A DNA stretch of 64,000 bases from Sporosarcina sp. (GTDB taxonomy: Bacteria > Bacillota > Bacilli > Bacillales_A > Planococcaceae): NCBI RefSeq assembly GCF_029257255.1, contig NZ_JARICI010000027.1, positions 1 through 64,000 of the forward strand. Reading direction: 5' to 3'. Shown here one piece after another: positions 34,309 to 43,765 of this stretch (the stretch's first letter is position 1; every line of letters starts with the position of its first letter). A program made the translations under genes and the position numbers. The notes below the pieces were generated by a model. The model was given only the letters and a program-made list of their open reading frames with translations. It had not been told where the DNA came from and did no database searches.

Positions 34309-35982
34309 ATGCCAATACATAATATGAAGACCTTTACATTTACGGCACCAAGTTATGAGGAGTGGAAAGAAGCGGCTGTTCAGTCATTGAAGGGGAAACC
34401 TTTTGAATCTCTGCTGACCAAAACTGCTGAAGGAATTGATTTACTGCCTCTTTATACAAAAGAAGATCTCGATCAGCAGCAGATTTCGCGTGTGACGAAG
34501 CCACAATTCGGCTGGACGATTGCTCAGCCTGTTGCTGCAGAAAGCGGAGAGCAGTTTCTTATTCAATTGACTGAGTCTCTTGAAAGAGGTAATCAGGCAA
34601 TCACATATAACGGTTTAAAGACTATGGTCTGGACGGAACCAGAATTGCAGCAGTTAGCACAGTTACTGACAAAGCATCCGATTCTTTTCATGGATATCCA
34701 AAAAGATGATCCTATTTTGCAAGCCTTTACATATGTCGATAAATCCAATCACGATGCAGTCAAAGGGATTGTGATCAGTGACATCGCCGTTCTGCCTGAC
34801 GGGTTCCATAACGTCCGCACGAAAGGCGCTGACTTATGGACAGCACACCATGAAGGTGCAGATGCAGTGACTGAACTAGCGTTAAGTTTAGCAATTGCTG
34901 CTGAAACGGCTGAAGAAGCCGTGTCATTCGAAAAGTTCACTGAAGGGTTTTATGCGCGATTTGCTTCAGATACGCATTTCTTCATGGAAATCGCAAAGTT
35001 TCGTGCGTTCCGGATTCTTTGGAAACTTTTCAATGAAGCCTATGGTGTTGAAGATGCCAAACAAGTTCCACTGGTGGCGATCACATCGGTGCGTTCTTAT
35101 TCGAAACTCGATCCCTATGTGAATTTACTTCGCGGCGGAAATGCGGCGTTTGCTGCGGTACTTGGAGGAGCAGATTGGCTGACTGTCCTGCCGCATGATG
35201 TTTTAACCGGTACATCTTTGAGCTCCAATCGATATGCACGAAATATCCAGCTAGTACTGAAAGAAGAAACACATATCGATCAAGTGCTTGACCCTGCAGG
35301 AGGTTCATATTTCATTGAGACGTTAACAGCTGAATTGGTCCGAAGTGCATGGGATAAGTTCCTGGCGATAGAAGAAATGGGTGGCTATCAGTCATTCTTA
35401 CAGTCTGGAGAACTTAGCAAGCAGTATGCGAAGCGTCAGAAGGAAGCAGCAGTCGGCAAGAAGACCATGATCGGTACGAATGTCTATGCAGAGTTAATAG
35501 ATACAAATCTCGCTGAATCACCGGAGATTGCTGTGACGAAACGATTGGCGGAGCCATTTGAAAATCTTCGTGCACGTCAGAAAGAAAATTTGCCCAAAAC
35601 GGTCTTGATCAATTTCGGTGCTTTGAAAGATTATAAGCCGCGCGCAGACTTTGTCAGCGGATTTTTAGCAGTTGGCGGGATCGAAGCGCAGTGGAGTCCT
35701 TCATTCGAAACAATTAATCAAGCGCTCAGTTGGATCAACGAACAGCAGCCTGATTATGCTGTGCTATGTGCTTCTGCAGCTCAGTCAGAAAGCGTCATTA
35801 CAGATTTCCTGAAAGAACAGCAAACGAATTGTGTAATCGATGCAGCAGGTAAATGTAATCAGGAAGTTGAAGACCAATGGCTTGCAGACGGTCTACATGG
35901 CTTCATTTTTGCGGGTCAGGATAAAATTTCCAAGCTGAATGAAATTGCAGACATCAAGAAAGGAGGCCGTCAAGGTGAGTAA
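34309..35982 (+). CDS. mutA: Methylmalonyl-CoA mutase small subunit
   Basis: A 557-residue non-catalytic partner of MutB. The N-terminal TIM-barrel part (about 30-400) resembles the mutase fold ([34 protein letters not shown]). The C-terminal flavodoxin-like part lacks the D-x-H-x-x-G cobalamin-ligand motif found in MutB, as expected for small subunits. ATG 34309 has GGAAGGAGC upstream. It overlaps mutB by 8 bases. Acts in propionate breakdown: (R)-methylmalonyl-CoA to succinyl-CoA. Confidence 0.94.
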   Translation: MPIHNMKTFTFTAPSYEEWKEAAVQSLKGKPFESLLTKTAEGIDLLPLYTKEDLDQQQISRVTKPQFGWTIAQPVAAESGEQFLIQLTESLERGNQAITYNGLKTMVWTEPELQQLAQLLTKHPILFMDIQKDDPILQAFTYVDKSNHDAVKGIVISDIAVLPDGFHNVRTKGADLWTAHHEGADAVTELALSLAIAAETAEEAVSFEKFTEGFYARFASDTHFFMEIAKFRAFRILWKLFNEAYGVEDAKQVPLVAITSVRSYSKLDPYVNLLRGGNAAFAAVLGGADWLTVLPHDVLTGTSLSSNRYARNIQLVLKEETHIDQVLDPAGGSYFIETLTAELVRSAWDKFLAIEEMGGYQSFLQSGELSKQYAKRQKEAAVGKKTMIGTNVYAELIDTNLAESPEIAVTKRLAEPFENLRARQKENLPKTVLINFGALKDYKPRADFVSGFLAVGGIEAQWSPSFETINQALSWINEQQPDYAVLCASAAQSESVITDFLKEQQTNCVIDAAGKCNQEVEDQWLADGLHGFIFAGQDKISKLNEIADIKKGGRQGE

Positions 35983-38131
35983 ACCAGATTTTCATAAAGT
36001 AGATATTGAGCAGTCACTGAATGAACTTTCGCAGCATGCACAAACAAAAGAAAAATTCATTACGAATGAAGGCATAGATGTTTCGCCTGTATACACAGCA
36101 AAAGATATTGAAACAACTGAACATTTACAGGACTTTCCAGGGATTGCACCAAATACCCGTGGGCCTTATCCGACGATGTATGTGGCGCGTCCGTGGACAG
36201 TTAGACAATATGCAGGTTTCTCAACTGCTGAGGAAAGTAACGCATTCTACAGACGAAACTTGGCGATGGGACAAAAAGGTTTATCCGTTGCATTTGACCT
36301 TGCGACTCACCGGGGCTATGATTCTGATCATCCGCGAGTAACTGGTGACGTAGGTAAAGCAGGCGTTGCGATTGATTCCATTGAAGATATGAAGATTTTA
36401 TTTGACGGGATACCGCTTGATCAAATGTCCGTTTCGATGACGATGAACGGTGCAGTGCTGCCCGTAATGGCTTTTTATATTGTGGCTGCAGAAGAACAGG
36501 GCGTACCGACCGAAAAGCTTTCAGGTACGATTCAGAACGATATCCTAAAAGAGTACATGGTACGGAATACGTATATTTTCCCGCCAGCGATGTCTATGCG
36601 GATTATTGCAGATATTTTTTCTTATACATCGAAAAACATGCCGAAGTTCAACTCGATTTCGATTTCAGGTTATCACATGCAGGAAGCGGGAGCGACAGCT
36701 GATATTGAGCTGGCTTACACTCTTGCAGACGGGCTCGAGTATGTCCGAACTGGGCTGCAAGCGGGAATTGATATTGATTCATTCGCACCACGGCTGTCGT
36801 TTTTCTGGGCAATCGGCATGAACTATTACATGGAAATTGCAAAAATGAGAGCGGCACGGAAGATTTGGGCGCAGATGATGCAGTCGTTTGATCCGAAAAA
36901 TCCGAAAACCCTTGCTTTGCGCACTCACTCTCAAACATCTGGCTGGAGTCTGACAGAACAAGATCCTTTCAATAATGTCACACGAACACTCGTTGAAGCG
37001 AATGCTGCCGCAATGGGTCACACGCAGTCTTTGCACACCAATGCACTGGATGAAGCGATTGCATTGCCGACCGACTTCTCCGCGCGTATTGCACGGAATA
37101 CGCAATTATTCCTGCAAGAAGAGACGATGATGACGAAAGTAATCGATCCATGGGGCGGTTCTTATTATGTTGAAAAGCTGACAGAAGAACTGATGGAAAA
37201 AGCATGGGACTTAATTGAAGAAATCGAGTCGCTCGGCGGTATGGCAGAAGCAATTGAAACAGGCCTGCCCAAAATGAAAATCGAGGAAGCGGCAGCAAAA
37301 CGACAGGCGAAAATCGACTCTAAAGCAGAAACAATCGTCGGCGTGAATAAATTCCGTCTGGATACTGAAGATGCGATTGATATTCTAGATATTGATAATA
37401 CACTCGTGCGTCAGAAACAAATCGACCGTATTAATAAAATGAAAGACAACCGTAATGAGCAGGTTGTACAGGCAGCATTGAAAGCTATTACTGAATCTGC
37501 TGTAAGTGGCGAAGGAAACTTACTTGCATTGGCAGTGGACGCAGCAAGAGCGCGTGCAACCATTGGTGAAATTTCTGATGCGATTGAATCGGTGTCGGGA
37601 CGTCATAAGGCGGTGATCCGTTCTGTGAGTGGTGTATACAGCTCGAATTTCTCGAATGAAGAAGAGATTCAGGAAGTTACAGATATGACAGATGAGTTTT
37701 TGGAAAATGAAGGTCGCCGGCCGCGTATCCTGATTGCGAAAATGGGGCAGGATGGACATGACCGCGGTGCGAAAGTAATCGCGTCTTCATTCGCTGATTT
37801 AGGATTTGACGTTGATATCGGGCCGTTATTCCAAACCCCTGAAGAAACTGCATTGCAGGCCGCAGAAAACGATGTCCATGTGATTGGAGTCAGTTCACTT
37901 GCTGCCGGACATAAAACATTGGTGCCGACATTGCGTGAAGAACTGAAAAAAATCAATCGTGAGGATATTTTAGTCGTAGTAGGCGGCGTAATTCCGGCAC
38001 AGGATTATGACTTCTTACGCAAAAACGGTGCAGCAGCAATCTTTGGACCGGGTACAGTTATACCGGTAGCAGCCCAAAAAGTCATTGAAGAAATCTACAG
38101 ACAGCTGGGTTACGAGGAAGTGATGGATTGA
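35975..38131 (+). CDS. mutB: Methylmalonyl-CoA mutase large (catalytic) subunit
   Basis: A 718-residue adenosylcobalamin-dependent isomerase. The substrate barrel starts [20 protein letters not shown] and [40 protein letters not shown] and [20 protein letters not shown] are family hallmarks. The B12 domain has [20 protein letters not shown] with the His ligand. GTG 35975 is the start, following GAAAGGAGG; longer in-frame starts fall inside mutA. The stop overlaps meaB. Confidence 0.97.
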   Translation: MSKPDFHKVDIEQSLNELSQHAQTKEKFITNEGIDVSPVYTAKDIETTEHLQDFPGIAPNTRGPYPTMYVARPWTVRQYAGFSTAEESNAFYRRNLAMGQKGLSVAFDLATHRGYDSDHPRVTGDVGKAGVAIDSIEDMKILFDGIPLDQMSVSMTMNGAVLPVMAFYIVAAEEQGVPTEKLSGTIQNDILKEYMVRNTYIFPPAMSMRIIADIFSYTSKNMPKFNSISISGYHMQEAGATADIELAYTLADGLEYVRTGLQAGIDIDSFAPRLSFFWAIGMNYYMEIAKMRAARKIWAQMMQSFDPKNPKTLALRTHSQTSGWSLTEQDPFNNVTRTLVEANAAAMGHTQSLHTNALDEAIALPTDFSARIARNTQLFLQEETMMTKVIDPWGGSYYVEKLTEELMEKAWDLIEEIESLGGMAEAIETGLPKMKIEEAAAKRQAKIDSKAETIVGVNKFRLDTEDAIDILDIDNTLVRQKQIDRINKMKDNRNEQVVQAALKAITESAVSGEGNLLALAVDAARARATIGEISDAIESVSGRHKAVIRSVSGVYSSNFSNEEEIQEVTDMTDEFLENEGRRPRILIAKMGQDGHDRGAKVIASSFADLGFDVDIGPLFQTPEETALQAAENDVHVIGVSSLAAGHKTLVPTLREELKKINREDILVVVGGVIPAQDYDFLRKNGAAAIFGPGTVIPVAAQKVIEEIYRQLGYEEVMD

Positions 38132-39213
38132 CGAACAGACAAAATGGAGCAGATGATTCAGCAATGCATGTAATGCGCGGAATTGAGTCGACACACGATG
38201 GATTTGTAGCCTCTTCACGTAAACGCTTTGTTAAGAAAGCTTCTCCTGAGAAAGATCTGGAGTCTTTATGCACAGAAATTGAAAAGGGTTCCCGCCTTTA
38301 TTTAGCGAAAGGTATTACGCTTCTTGAAAGTACGAAACAGAGTGATAAGCTGCTCGGTCAGGAAGTGCTGACGAAATTATTACCGAAGACGGGAAAATGT
38401 ATTCGAATAGGAATCACGGGCGTTCCGGGAGCGGGAAAGAGTACATTTATCGAAGCGTTCGGACTGATGCTTGCGGATAGGGGTCATAAAGTCGCGGTGC
38501 TCGCGATCGATCCGAGTTCCACGCTGACAGGCGGCAGTATTTTAGGGGATAAAACGCGGATGGAAGAGCTTGCACGTCATAAGAATGCCTTTATCCGTCC
38601 ATCCCCGTCTGCCGGTACACTCGGCGGCGTGCATAAGAAAACACGTGAAACGATGCTGCTTTGTGAAGCGGCGGGCTATGACGTGATTCTGATCGAAACA
38701 GTCGGTGTCGGGCAGGGAGAAACGATTGTGCGGGGCATGGTTGATTACTTCTTGCTGCTAGTTTTAACAGGCGCCGGAGATGAACTGCAGGGGATGAAGA
38801 AAGGCATTATGGAGCTGACAGATGGTGTGGTCGTCCATAAAAATGACGGCAGCAATATGCCCCTTGTGAAAAAGACCGTGCGTGAATACAAACGGATTTT
38901 GCATATGCTGCAGCCGACTTCTCCCGGATGGACTTCTACTGCACAACCTGTGTCTTCTATTGAACGTACAGGTTTGCAGGAAGTATGGGAAACCGTGTTA
39001 GCGTTCCGGCAAGCGATGCAGGAAAATAATTATTGGGATACGAGAAGACAACTTCAGACGAAAGATTGGTTCCATGCGATGATCCGAGATCACTTGATCG
39101 ACTCGTTTTTTGCTGAAGCAGGACGCAAGAGTCAGGTGAAAGGACTGGAGCAGGAACTAATGGAAGGCAATGTGACGGTTACCAGTGCAGTAGACCGATT
39201 GTTTTCTTCTTGA
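38128..39213 (+). CDS. meaB: Methylmalonyl-CoA mutase-associated GTPase MeaB
   Basis: A 361-residue G3E P-loop GTPase (ArgK/MeaB) that protects and reloads the mutase with cobalamin. Walker A is [18 protein letters not shown]; switch regions are [18 protein letters not shown] and [15 protein letters not shown] [13 protein letters not shown]; the base-specificity region is atypical (VVHKNDG). TTG 38128 overlaps the mutB stop, with GAGGAAG upstream. Adjacent mutA, mutB and meaB are the usual trio. Confidence 0.94.
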   Translation: MTNRQNGADDSAMHVMRGIESTHDGFVASSRKRFVKKASPEKDLESLCTEIEKGSRLYLAKGITLLESTKQSDKLLGQEVLTKLLPKTGKCIRIGITGVPGAGKSTFIEAFGLMLADRGHKVAVLAIDPSSTLTGGSILGDKTRMEELARHKNAFIRPSPSAGTLGGVHKKTRETMLLCEAAGYDVILIETVGVGQGETIVRGMVDYFLLLVLTGAGDELQGMKKGIMELTDGVVVHKNDGSNMPLVKKTVREYKRILHMLQPTSPGWTSTAQPVSSIERTGLQEVWETVLAFRQAMQENNYWDTRRQLQTKDWFHAMIRDHLIDSFFAEAGRKSQVKGLEQELMEGNVTVTSAVDRLFSS

Positions 39214-39312
39214 TTCCAGGCTGTTTATGCTATGATTGAAGAAGATGGCCGATTCATAGATACACGTGAGTACGGCAATCAACATTAACTTTATAGAAGG
39301 GAGATACTATTC

Positions 39313-39753
39313 ATGACAATGAATTTTGATTTTTACATGAACGATATTACGACCCAGGCGAGATCTGAGATGGAAGCGAGCGGCTATGAGCAATTGCAGA
39401 CACCTGAGCAAGTGGAGGAAGCTTTCAACCGTTCCGGAACCACACTGGTTATGGTGAACTCAGTTTGTGGCTGTGCAGGCGGAATTGCACGTCCGGCAGC
39501 AGCTCATGCCGTACATTATGACAAGCGTCCAGATCACCTGGTTACGGTGTTTGCAGGACAGGACAAAGAAGCAACTGCACAGGCACGTATGCACTTCGGT
39601 GAGGATCATATTCCTTCCTCTCCTTCATTTGCATTGCTTAAAGACGGCAAATTAGTTTCAGAAGTCGGTCGTTTTGAAATTGAAGGCCACGACCCGATGT
39701 CAGTTGTCGTAAACCTGCAAAGCCAATTCGAAGAGCATTGTGAAGAACTGTAA
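39313..39753 (+). CDS. brxB: Bacilliredoxin BrxB (YphP/YqiW family)
   Basis: A 146-residue thioredoxin-like protein that removes bacillithiol from protein cysteines. The diagnostic active site is [15 protein letters not shown], a C-G-C motif at about residues 53-55. [13 protein letters not shown] precedes it. Position after the bkd genes is that of B. subtilis yqiW. GAAGGGAG precedes ATG 39313. A shared terminator separates it from the convergent miniprotein gene. Confidence 0.94.
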   Translation: MTMNFDFYMNDITTQARSEMEASGYEQLQTPEQVEEAFNRSGTTLVMVNSVCGCAGGIARPAAAHAVHYDKRPDHLVTVFAGQDKEATAQARMHFGEDHIPSSPSFALLKDGKLVSEVGRFEIEGHDPMSVVVNLQSQFEEHCEEL

Positions 39754-39773
39754 GATAGTAAGGCAAATAAAAA

Positions 39774-39804
39774 GACAGTTCGCGTGAATACCACGCGAAC
39801 TGTC
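39774..39804. terminator. Bidirectional terminator between brxB and prli42-like gene
   Basis: GACAGTTCGCGTG (39774-39786), loop AATAC, perfect complement CACGCGAACTGTC (39792-39804). Confidence 0.93.
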
Positions 39805-39810
39805 ATTACA

Positions 39811-39906
39811 TTAAAAGAGCATGCTAAGACCCATGAATAGAGTGGATGCGACCATCGCAGCGATCATAATATAGACAATTGTTTTTTGAATTTTTTTGTT
39901 GCTCAT
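39811..39906 (-). CDS. prli42: Prli42-like stressosome membrane miniprotein (31 aa)
   Basis: A 31-residue ORF on the minus strand, ATG 39906 to TAA 39811. The translation starts MSNKKIQKTIVYIMIAAMVA and ends STLFMGLSMLF: a short basic N-terminus and one transmembrane helix. Size, the N-K-K start and topology match Prli42, the miniprotein that tethers the stressosome in Listeria and is conserved in Bacillales, often next to the bacilliredoxin gene. AAGGAG lies 9 bases upstream of the ATG. Short length limits certainty, but the ribosome-binding site and convergent terminator support a real gene. Confidence 0.8.
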   Translation of the reverse strand: MSNKKIQKTIVYIMIAAMVASTLFMGLSMLF

Positions 39907-40029
39907 TCATCTAAACTCCTTACATGTTGAGATAGGTGTAGATCTATTTTAACAGAATTTAGAATTTAAACAACTAGAATGGCTGTTCGAAAATTGTATT
40001 CGACTATGGATCCAAGGGGGAAATGCCGC

Positions 40030-40437
40030 GTGAATAAAGTTGATCATATAGGGATTGCAGTAAGAAATATGGAAGAATCACTTGAATACTACATACATAC
40101 ACTCGGATTGGAAGTCATGGCAATAGAAGAAGTGGATAGCCAGGGCGTTAAAGTTGCTTTCATTGATGCGCATAATGTGAAGATTGAATTGCTGGAACCG
40201 ATGTCTGAAACTAGTCCAATTGCTAAATTTATTGAGAAACGCGGTGAAGGGGTTCACCATATCGCGTTTGGCGTTTCAGATATTCGTACTAGAATGCAAG
40301 AGTTGAAGGAAAAAGGGGTAAATCTGCTGCAGGATGAGCCAAAACCTGGTGCCGGCGGGGCGGAAGTTGCGTTTATGCATCCGAAATCATCTTTCGGCGT
40401 GTTATATGAATTATGCGAAAAGACAAAGGGGGAGTAA
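40030..40437 (+). CDS. mce: Methylmalonyl-CoA epimerase
   Basis: A 135-residue vicinal-oxygen-chelate enzyme that converts (S)- to (R)-methylmalonyl-CoA. It opens KVDHIGIAVRNMEESLEYY with the first metal His; KIELLEPMSETSPIAKF and GEGVHHIAFGVSDI supply Glu and His ligands. GTG 40030 follows AAGGGGG; the in-frame ATG 39979 upstream has no ribosome-binding site and adds an unrelated 17 residues. It lies 3 bp before pccB and links it to mutAB in the pathway. Confidence 0.95.
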   Translation: MNKVDHIGIAVRNMEESLEYYIHTLGLEVMAIEEVDSQGVKVAFIDAHNVKIELLEPMSETSPIAKFIEKRGEGVHHIAFGVSDIRTRMQELKEKGVNLLQDEPKPGAGGAEVAFMHPKSSFGVLYELCEKTKGE

Positions 40438-40440
40438 GAG

Positions 40441-41988
40441 ATGGATATTTACGATAAAATTAATGAGCTGTATGACAAAAAACGTGAAATTGAGCTGGGC
40501 GGCGGAGACGAACGGATCATCAAGCAGCATGAAAAAGGTAAGCTGACAGCCCGTGAACGAATTGAACTGCTGGTTGACAAAGGTTCATTTGTAGAACTAA
40601 ACCCATTTGTCGTGCACCGTACGCGTGATTTCGGTATGGACAAACAAGTTGGACCCGGTGACGGCGTTGTAACCGGCTATGCGAAGATCCATGGCCGTCC
40701 AATCTACTTATTCTCTCAAGACTTTACTGTTTTCGGCGGTGCACTCGGAGAAATGCACGCGATGAAAATTGCCAACGTCATGGATTTGGCAGCGAAAAAC
40801 GGCGCACCGTTTATCGGACTGAATGATTCAGGCGGCGCACGTATTCAAGAGGGTGTGTTATCTCTTGACGGATACGGTGAGATTTTCTACCGCAACTCCA
40901 TTTATTCAGGTGTAATTCCACAGATTTCAGTCATCTTAGGACCATGTGCAGGCGGCGCTGTCTATTCACCTGCAATCACTGATTTTGTCATCATGACGGA
41001 CCAGACAAGCCAGATGTTCATTACGGGACCAAAAGTTATCGAAACTGTAACAGGCGAAAAGATTACTTCAGAAGATCTCGGTGGCGCGAAAGTTCATAAT
41101 ACAATCAGTGGTAACGCACACTTGCGCGGTGCTAATGAACATGAAGTGCTGGAAAAAGTACGCGATCTATTATCTTATCTTCCACAGAATAACACGGAAA
41201 AGACTCCGGTCCAGCCATATGAAGAGCAGGACGATTATCGTGAGCATTTAGCAGACGTTGTGCCGTTCGAAACGATTCGCCCTTACGACGTCCGTAAAGT
41301 ATTGGAGCAAGTTGTCGATGAAGGGTCATTCTTTGAAATTCAGCCGGAATTTGCGAAAAACGCTGTTGTCGGCTATGCACGCATGAAAGGCGAAACAGTC
41401 GGTTTCGTCTGTAACCAGCCGAAAGTGATGGCAGGCGGATTGGATATCGATTCATCCGATAAAATTGCACGCTTTATCCGTACTTGTGATTCATTCAATA
41501 TTCCATTAATTACGTTTGAAGATGTTACAGGATTCTTCCCTGGCATTAAGCAGGAGCACGGCGGTATTATCCGTCACGGTGCGAAGATCCTATATGCGTA
41601 TTCAGAAGCGACAGTGCCGAAAATCACTCTGATTCTGCGTAAAGCATTCGGTGGGGCATATGTTGCACTGAATTCTAAATCGATAGGTGCAGACGTAGTT
41701 TATGCATGGCCAAATGCTGAAGTAGCGGTAATGGGTGCGGAAGGTGCTGCGAATATTATCTTTGCACGCGATATCGCGAACAGTGAAGATCCTGAAGCGA
41801 TGCGCGCAGTGAAAATTGAAGAATATCGTGAAAAATTTGCAAACCCATATGTTGCAGCTTCCCATGGTATGATTGATGATGTAATCGATCCTCGTGAAAC
41901 TCGTATTAAATTATTACAGGCATTGGAAATGATGCGCAATAAACACGAAGATCGTCCGAAGAAAAAGCACGGAAATATACCTCTATAA
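40441..41988 (+). CDS. pccB: Propionyl-CoA carboxylase beta (carboxyltransferase)
   Basis: A 515-residue carboxyltransferase of the PccB/MmdA family (YqjD in B. subtilis) that carboxylates propionyl-CoA from carboxybiotin. Two crotonase-fold halves: GVVTGYAKIHGRPIYLFSQD and GLNDSGGARIQEGVLSLDGY; VGPCAGGAVYSPA-like LGPCAGGAVYSPAITDF; then second-half TFEDVTGFFPGIKQEHGGII and RKAFGGAYVALNSKSIGADV. No MmdB or MmdD membrane partners are nearby, so a soluble PCC role is favoured over decarboxylase. No cognate alpha subunit adjoins it. Confidence 0.93.
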   Translation: MDIYDKINELYDKKREIELGGGDERIIKQHEKGKLTARERIELLVDKGSFVELNPFVVHRTRDFGMDKQVGPGDGVVTGYAKIHGRPIYLFSQDFTVFGGALGEMHAMKIANVMDLAAKNGAPFIGLNDSGGARIQEGVLSLDGYGEIFYRNSIYSGVIPQISVILGPCAGGAVYSPAITDFVIMTDQTSQMFITGPKVIETVTGEKITSEDLGGAKVHNTISGNAHLRGANEHEVLEKVRDLLSYLPQNNTEKTPVQPYEEQDDYREHLADVVPFETIRPYDVRKVLEQVVDEGSFFEIQPEFAKNAVVGYARMKGETVGFVCNQPKVMAGGLDIDSSDKIARFIRTCDSFNIPLITFEDVTGFFPGIKQEHGGIIRHGAKILYAYSEATVPKITLILRKAFGGAYVALNSKSIGADVVYAWPNAEVAVMGAEGAANIIFARDIANSEDPEAMRAVKIEEYREKFANPYVAASHGMIDDVIDPRETRIKLLQALEMMRNKHEDRPKKKHGNIPL

Positions 41989-42002
41989 GTAAGGGAGTCT
42001 TT

Positions 42003-43133
42003 TTGTTGAATAAACAGCGATTACTGAACGAATTTTTAGAGTTAGTAAAAATTGATTCTGTGACCAAGAATGAACGTCAAATTGCAGATGTATTGAAAGT
42101 GAAGTTGGAAGCACTCGGTTTTGATGTCACAGAAGATGATACGAGTGAAAAAACAGGTCATGGTGCAGGGAATTTGATTGCCAATTTGAAAGGGTCAAAT
42201 TCTGCTGCAGATCCTATTTATTTCACTTGTCATATGGATACTGTCGTGCCTGGACAGAACATCCAGCCGGTCGTCAAAGAGGACGGATATATCTATAGTG
42301 ACGGCACAACGATTTTGGGTGCTGACGATAAAGCAGGAATTGCCGCATTGCTTGAGCTCGCAAAAATTCTTCAGGAACAGGGAAATGAGCACGGAGACAT
42401 TCAATTTATCATTACAGCAGGTGAAGAGAGTGGTTTAGTCGGTGCGAAGGTAATGGACTCAAAGCTGCTGAAAGCAAAGTATGGCTTTGCTGTCGACAGT
42501 GACGGGAAAGTGGGCGGTATTGTGACGGCCGCGCCTTATCAGTCGAAACTCTGGACGACAATCTATGGAAAAACGGCGCATGCCGGAGTGGCGCCTGAAA
42601 AAGGAATCTCAGCTATTACACTTGCTGCTAAATCGATAGCTGGAATGAAACTCGGACGAATCGATGCCGAAACGACAGCGAATATCGGCAGATTCGAAGG
42701 CGGAAAAGCAACGAATATTGTTTGCGAAGAAGCGTTCATTCTTTCGGAAGTTCGCTCGATCAATCCGGATAAAATGCAACAGCAAATGGACCTGATGATT
42801 GAAAAGTTCGCATCTACCTCTAGCACCCTCGGTGGTAAAGCAGAGACGAAGACAAAGCTGATGTACCCGGGCTTTAATTTGTCTGAAGATGAGCAGGTTG
42901 TACAAGTTGCGATGCAGGCTATTCGAAATATCGGACGCGAACCGAAGCTTATGACGAGCGGCGGCGGAAGTGACGGCAATGTCTTTAACGGTATGGGAGT
43001 GCCAACCGTTACATTATCTGTCGGATATGAAGAAATTCATACTAAAAATGAACGTATGCCGGTCGAAGAACTAAATAAACTGACAGAATTATTACTGGAG
43101 ATCGTACAGCAGACATCTAAGACAGCTGACTGA
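42003..43133 (+). CDS. yqjE: M20 family peptidase YqjE (PepT-like)
   Basis: A 376-residue zinc aminopeptidase-like enzyme of the tripeptidase T branch. Metal ligands: His-x-Asp in TCHMDTVVPG, Asp in LGADDKAGIAALLELA, catalytic Glu-Glu in ITAGEESGLVGAKVMD, and Asp in FAVDSDG. The C-terminal SGGGSDGNVFNGMGVP holds further ligand context. TTG 42003 or TTG 42006 is the start, following AAGGGAG. Position after pccB agrees with Bacillus yqjD-yqjE. Substrate peptides are unknown. Confidence 0.9.
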   Translation: MLNKQRLLNEFLELVKIDSVTKNERQIADVLKVKLEALGFDVTEDDTSEKTGHGAGNLIANLKGSNSAADPIYFTCHMDTVVPGQNIQPVVKEDGYIYSDGTTILGADDKAGIAALLELAKILQEQGNEHGDIQFIITAGEESGLVGAKVMDSKLLKAKYGFAVDSDGKVGGIVTAAPYQSKLWTTIYGKTAHAGVAPEKGISAITLAAKSIAGMKLGRIDAETTANIGRFEGGKATNIVCEEAFILSEVRSINPDKMQQQMDLMIEKFASTSSTLGGKAETKTKLMYPGFNLSEDEQVVQVAMQAIRNIGREPKLMTSGGGSDGNVFNGMGVPTVTLSVGYEEIHTKNERMPVEELNKLTELLLEIVQQTSKTAD

Positions 43134-43169
43134 TCCTCAAATCTTTACTGTATGAAAGAAGGGGCAACT

Positions 43170-43637
43170 ATGCAAACTGTTATTGTGCAAACCGGCAATG
43201 AAGAATACGCGCTGCCTGTAGAATCAGTCGTTTCTATTGAAAAACTGGAATATATCACGCCGATTCCTCATCTTCCCGACTATTTGCTGGGTTTGATGAA
43301 GTCACGCGGGGAATTGGTGCCGATTTTAGATTTCAGCCAGATACTTTACCATAAGCCAACACCTCGAGACGTAGATTCACATGTTGTGGTATTGACAACG
43401 AATCAGCTGGAAATAGGGCTACTTGTCCTGGATGCTAAAGAGATCTTGGAACTGCCTGAAGAGAGATTAACTTCCACAGCGCTGAAAGCTTATTCTAAGA
43501 CACCCTATTTTACGACAGTAGCAAACTTAGAAAACCGAGTGATTACGGTAATCGATCCAAATATTTTGGCATCTACACTTTCAGGCATGGATGAAATATC
43601 CGCATATATGAAAGAACAGCGCCAATCAGCAGAATAA
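43170..43637 (+). CDS. Stand-alone CheW-like protein
   Basis: A 155-residue CheW domain, the scaffold linking chemoreceptors to CheA. The fold is seen from EEYALPVESVVSIEKLEYIT, PHLPDYLLGLMKSRGELVPI followed by LDF, to VITVIDPNIL. ATG 43170 follows AAGGGG; the outer in-frame ATG 43152 has no good site. No chemotaxis genes are nearby; B. subtilis lacks a CheW gene at this position between yqjE and dinB. It may work with distant receptors or as an adaptor of another kind. A hairpin terminator follows. Confidence 0.85.
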   Translation: MQTVIVQTGNEEYALPVESVVSIEKLEYITPIPHLPDYLLGLMKSRGELVPILDFSQILYHKPTPRDVDSHVVVLTTNQLEIGLLVLDAKEILELPEERLTSTALKAYSKTPYFTTVANLENRVITVIDPNILASTLSGMDEISAYMKEQRQSAE

Positions 43638-43688
43638 AATTAACACGATGAAGAGTGTTTGTAGCAAGTGACATAGACATGGGAAAAG

Positions 43689-43718
43689 TGGCAGGCTGAA
43701 GCTGGTTTGCCATTTTTT
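43689..43718 (+). terminator. Terminator after cheW-like gene
   Basis: TGGCA...TGCCA stem with additional GGC/GCT pairs, followed by TTTTTT. Confidence 0.75.
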
Positions 43719-43765
43719 CCTGTTGTTTCAACTGCTCGATAAATTAAGGAAAGAATGGTGTATAA

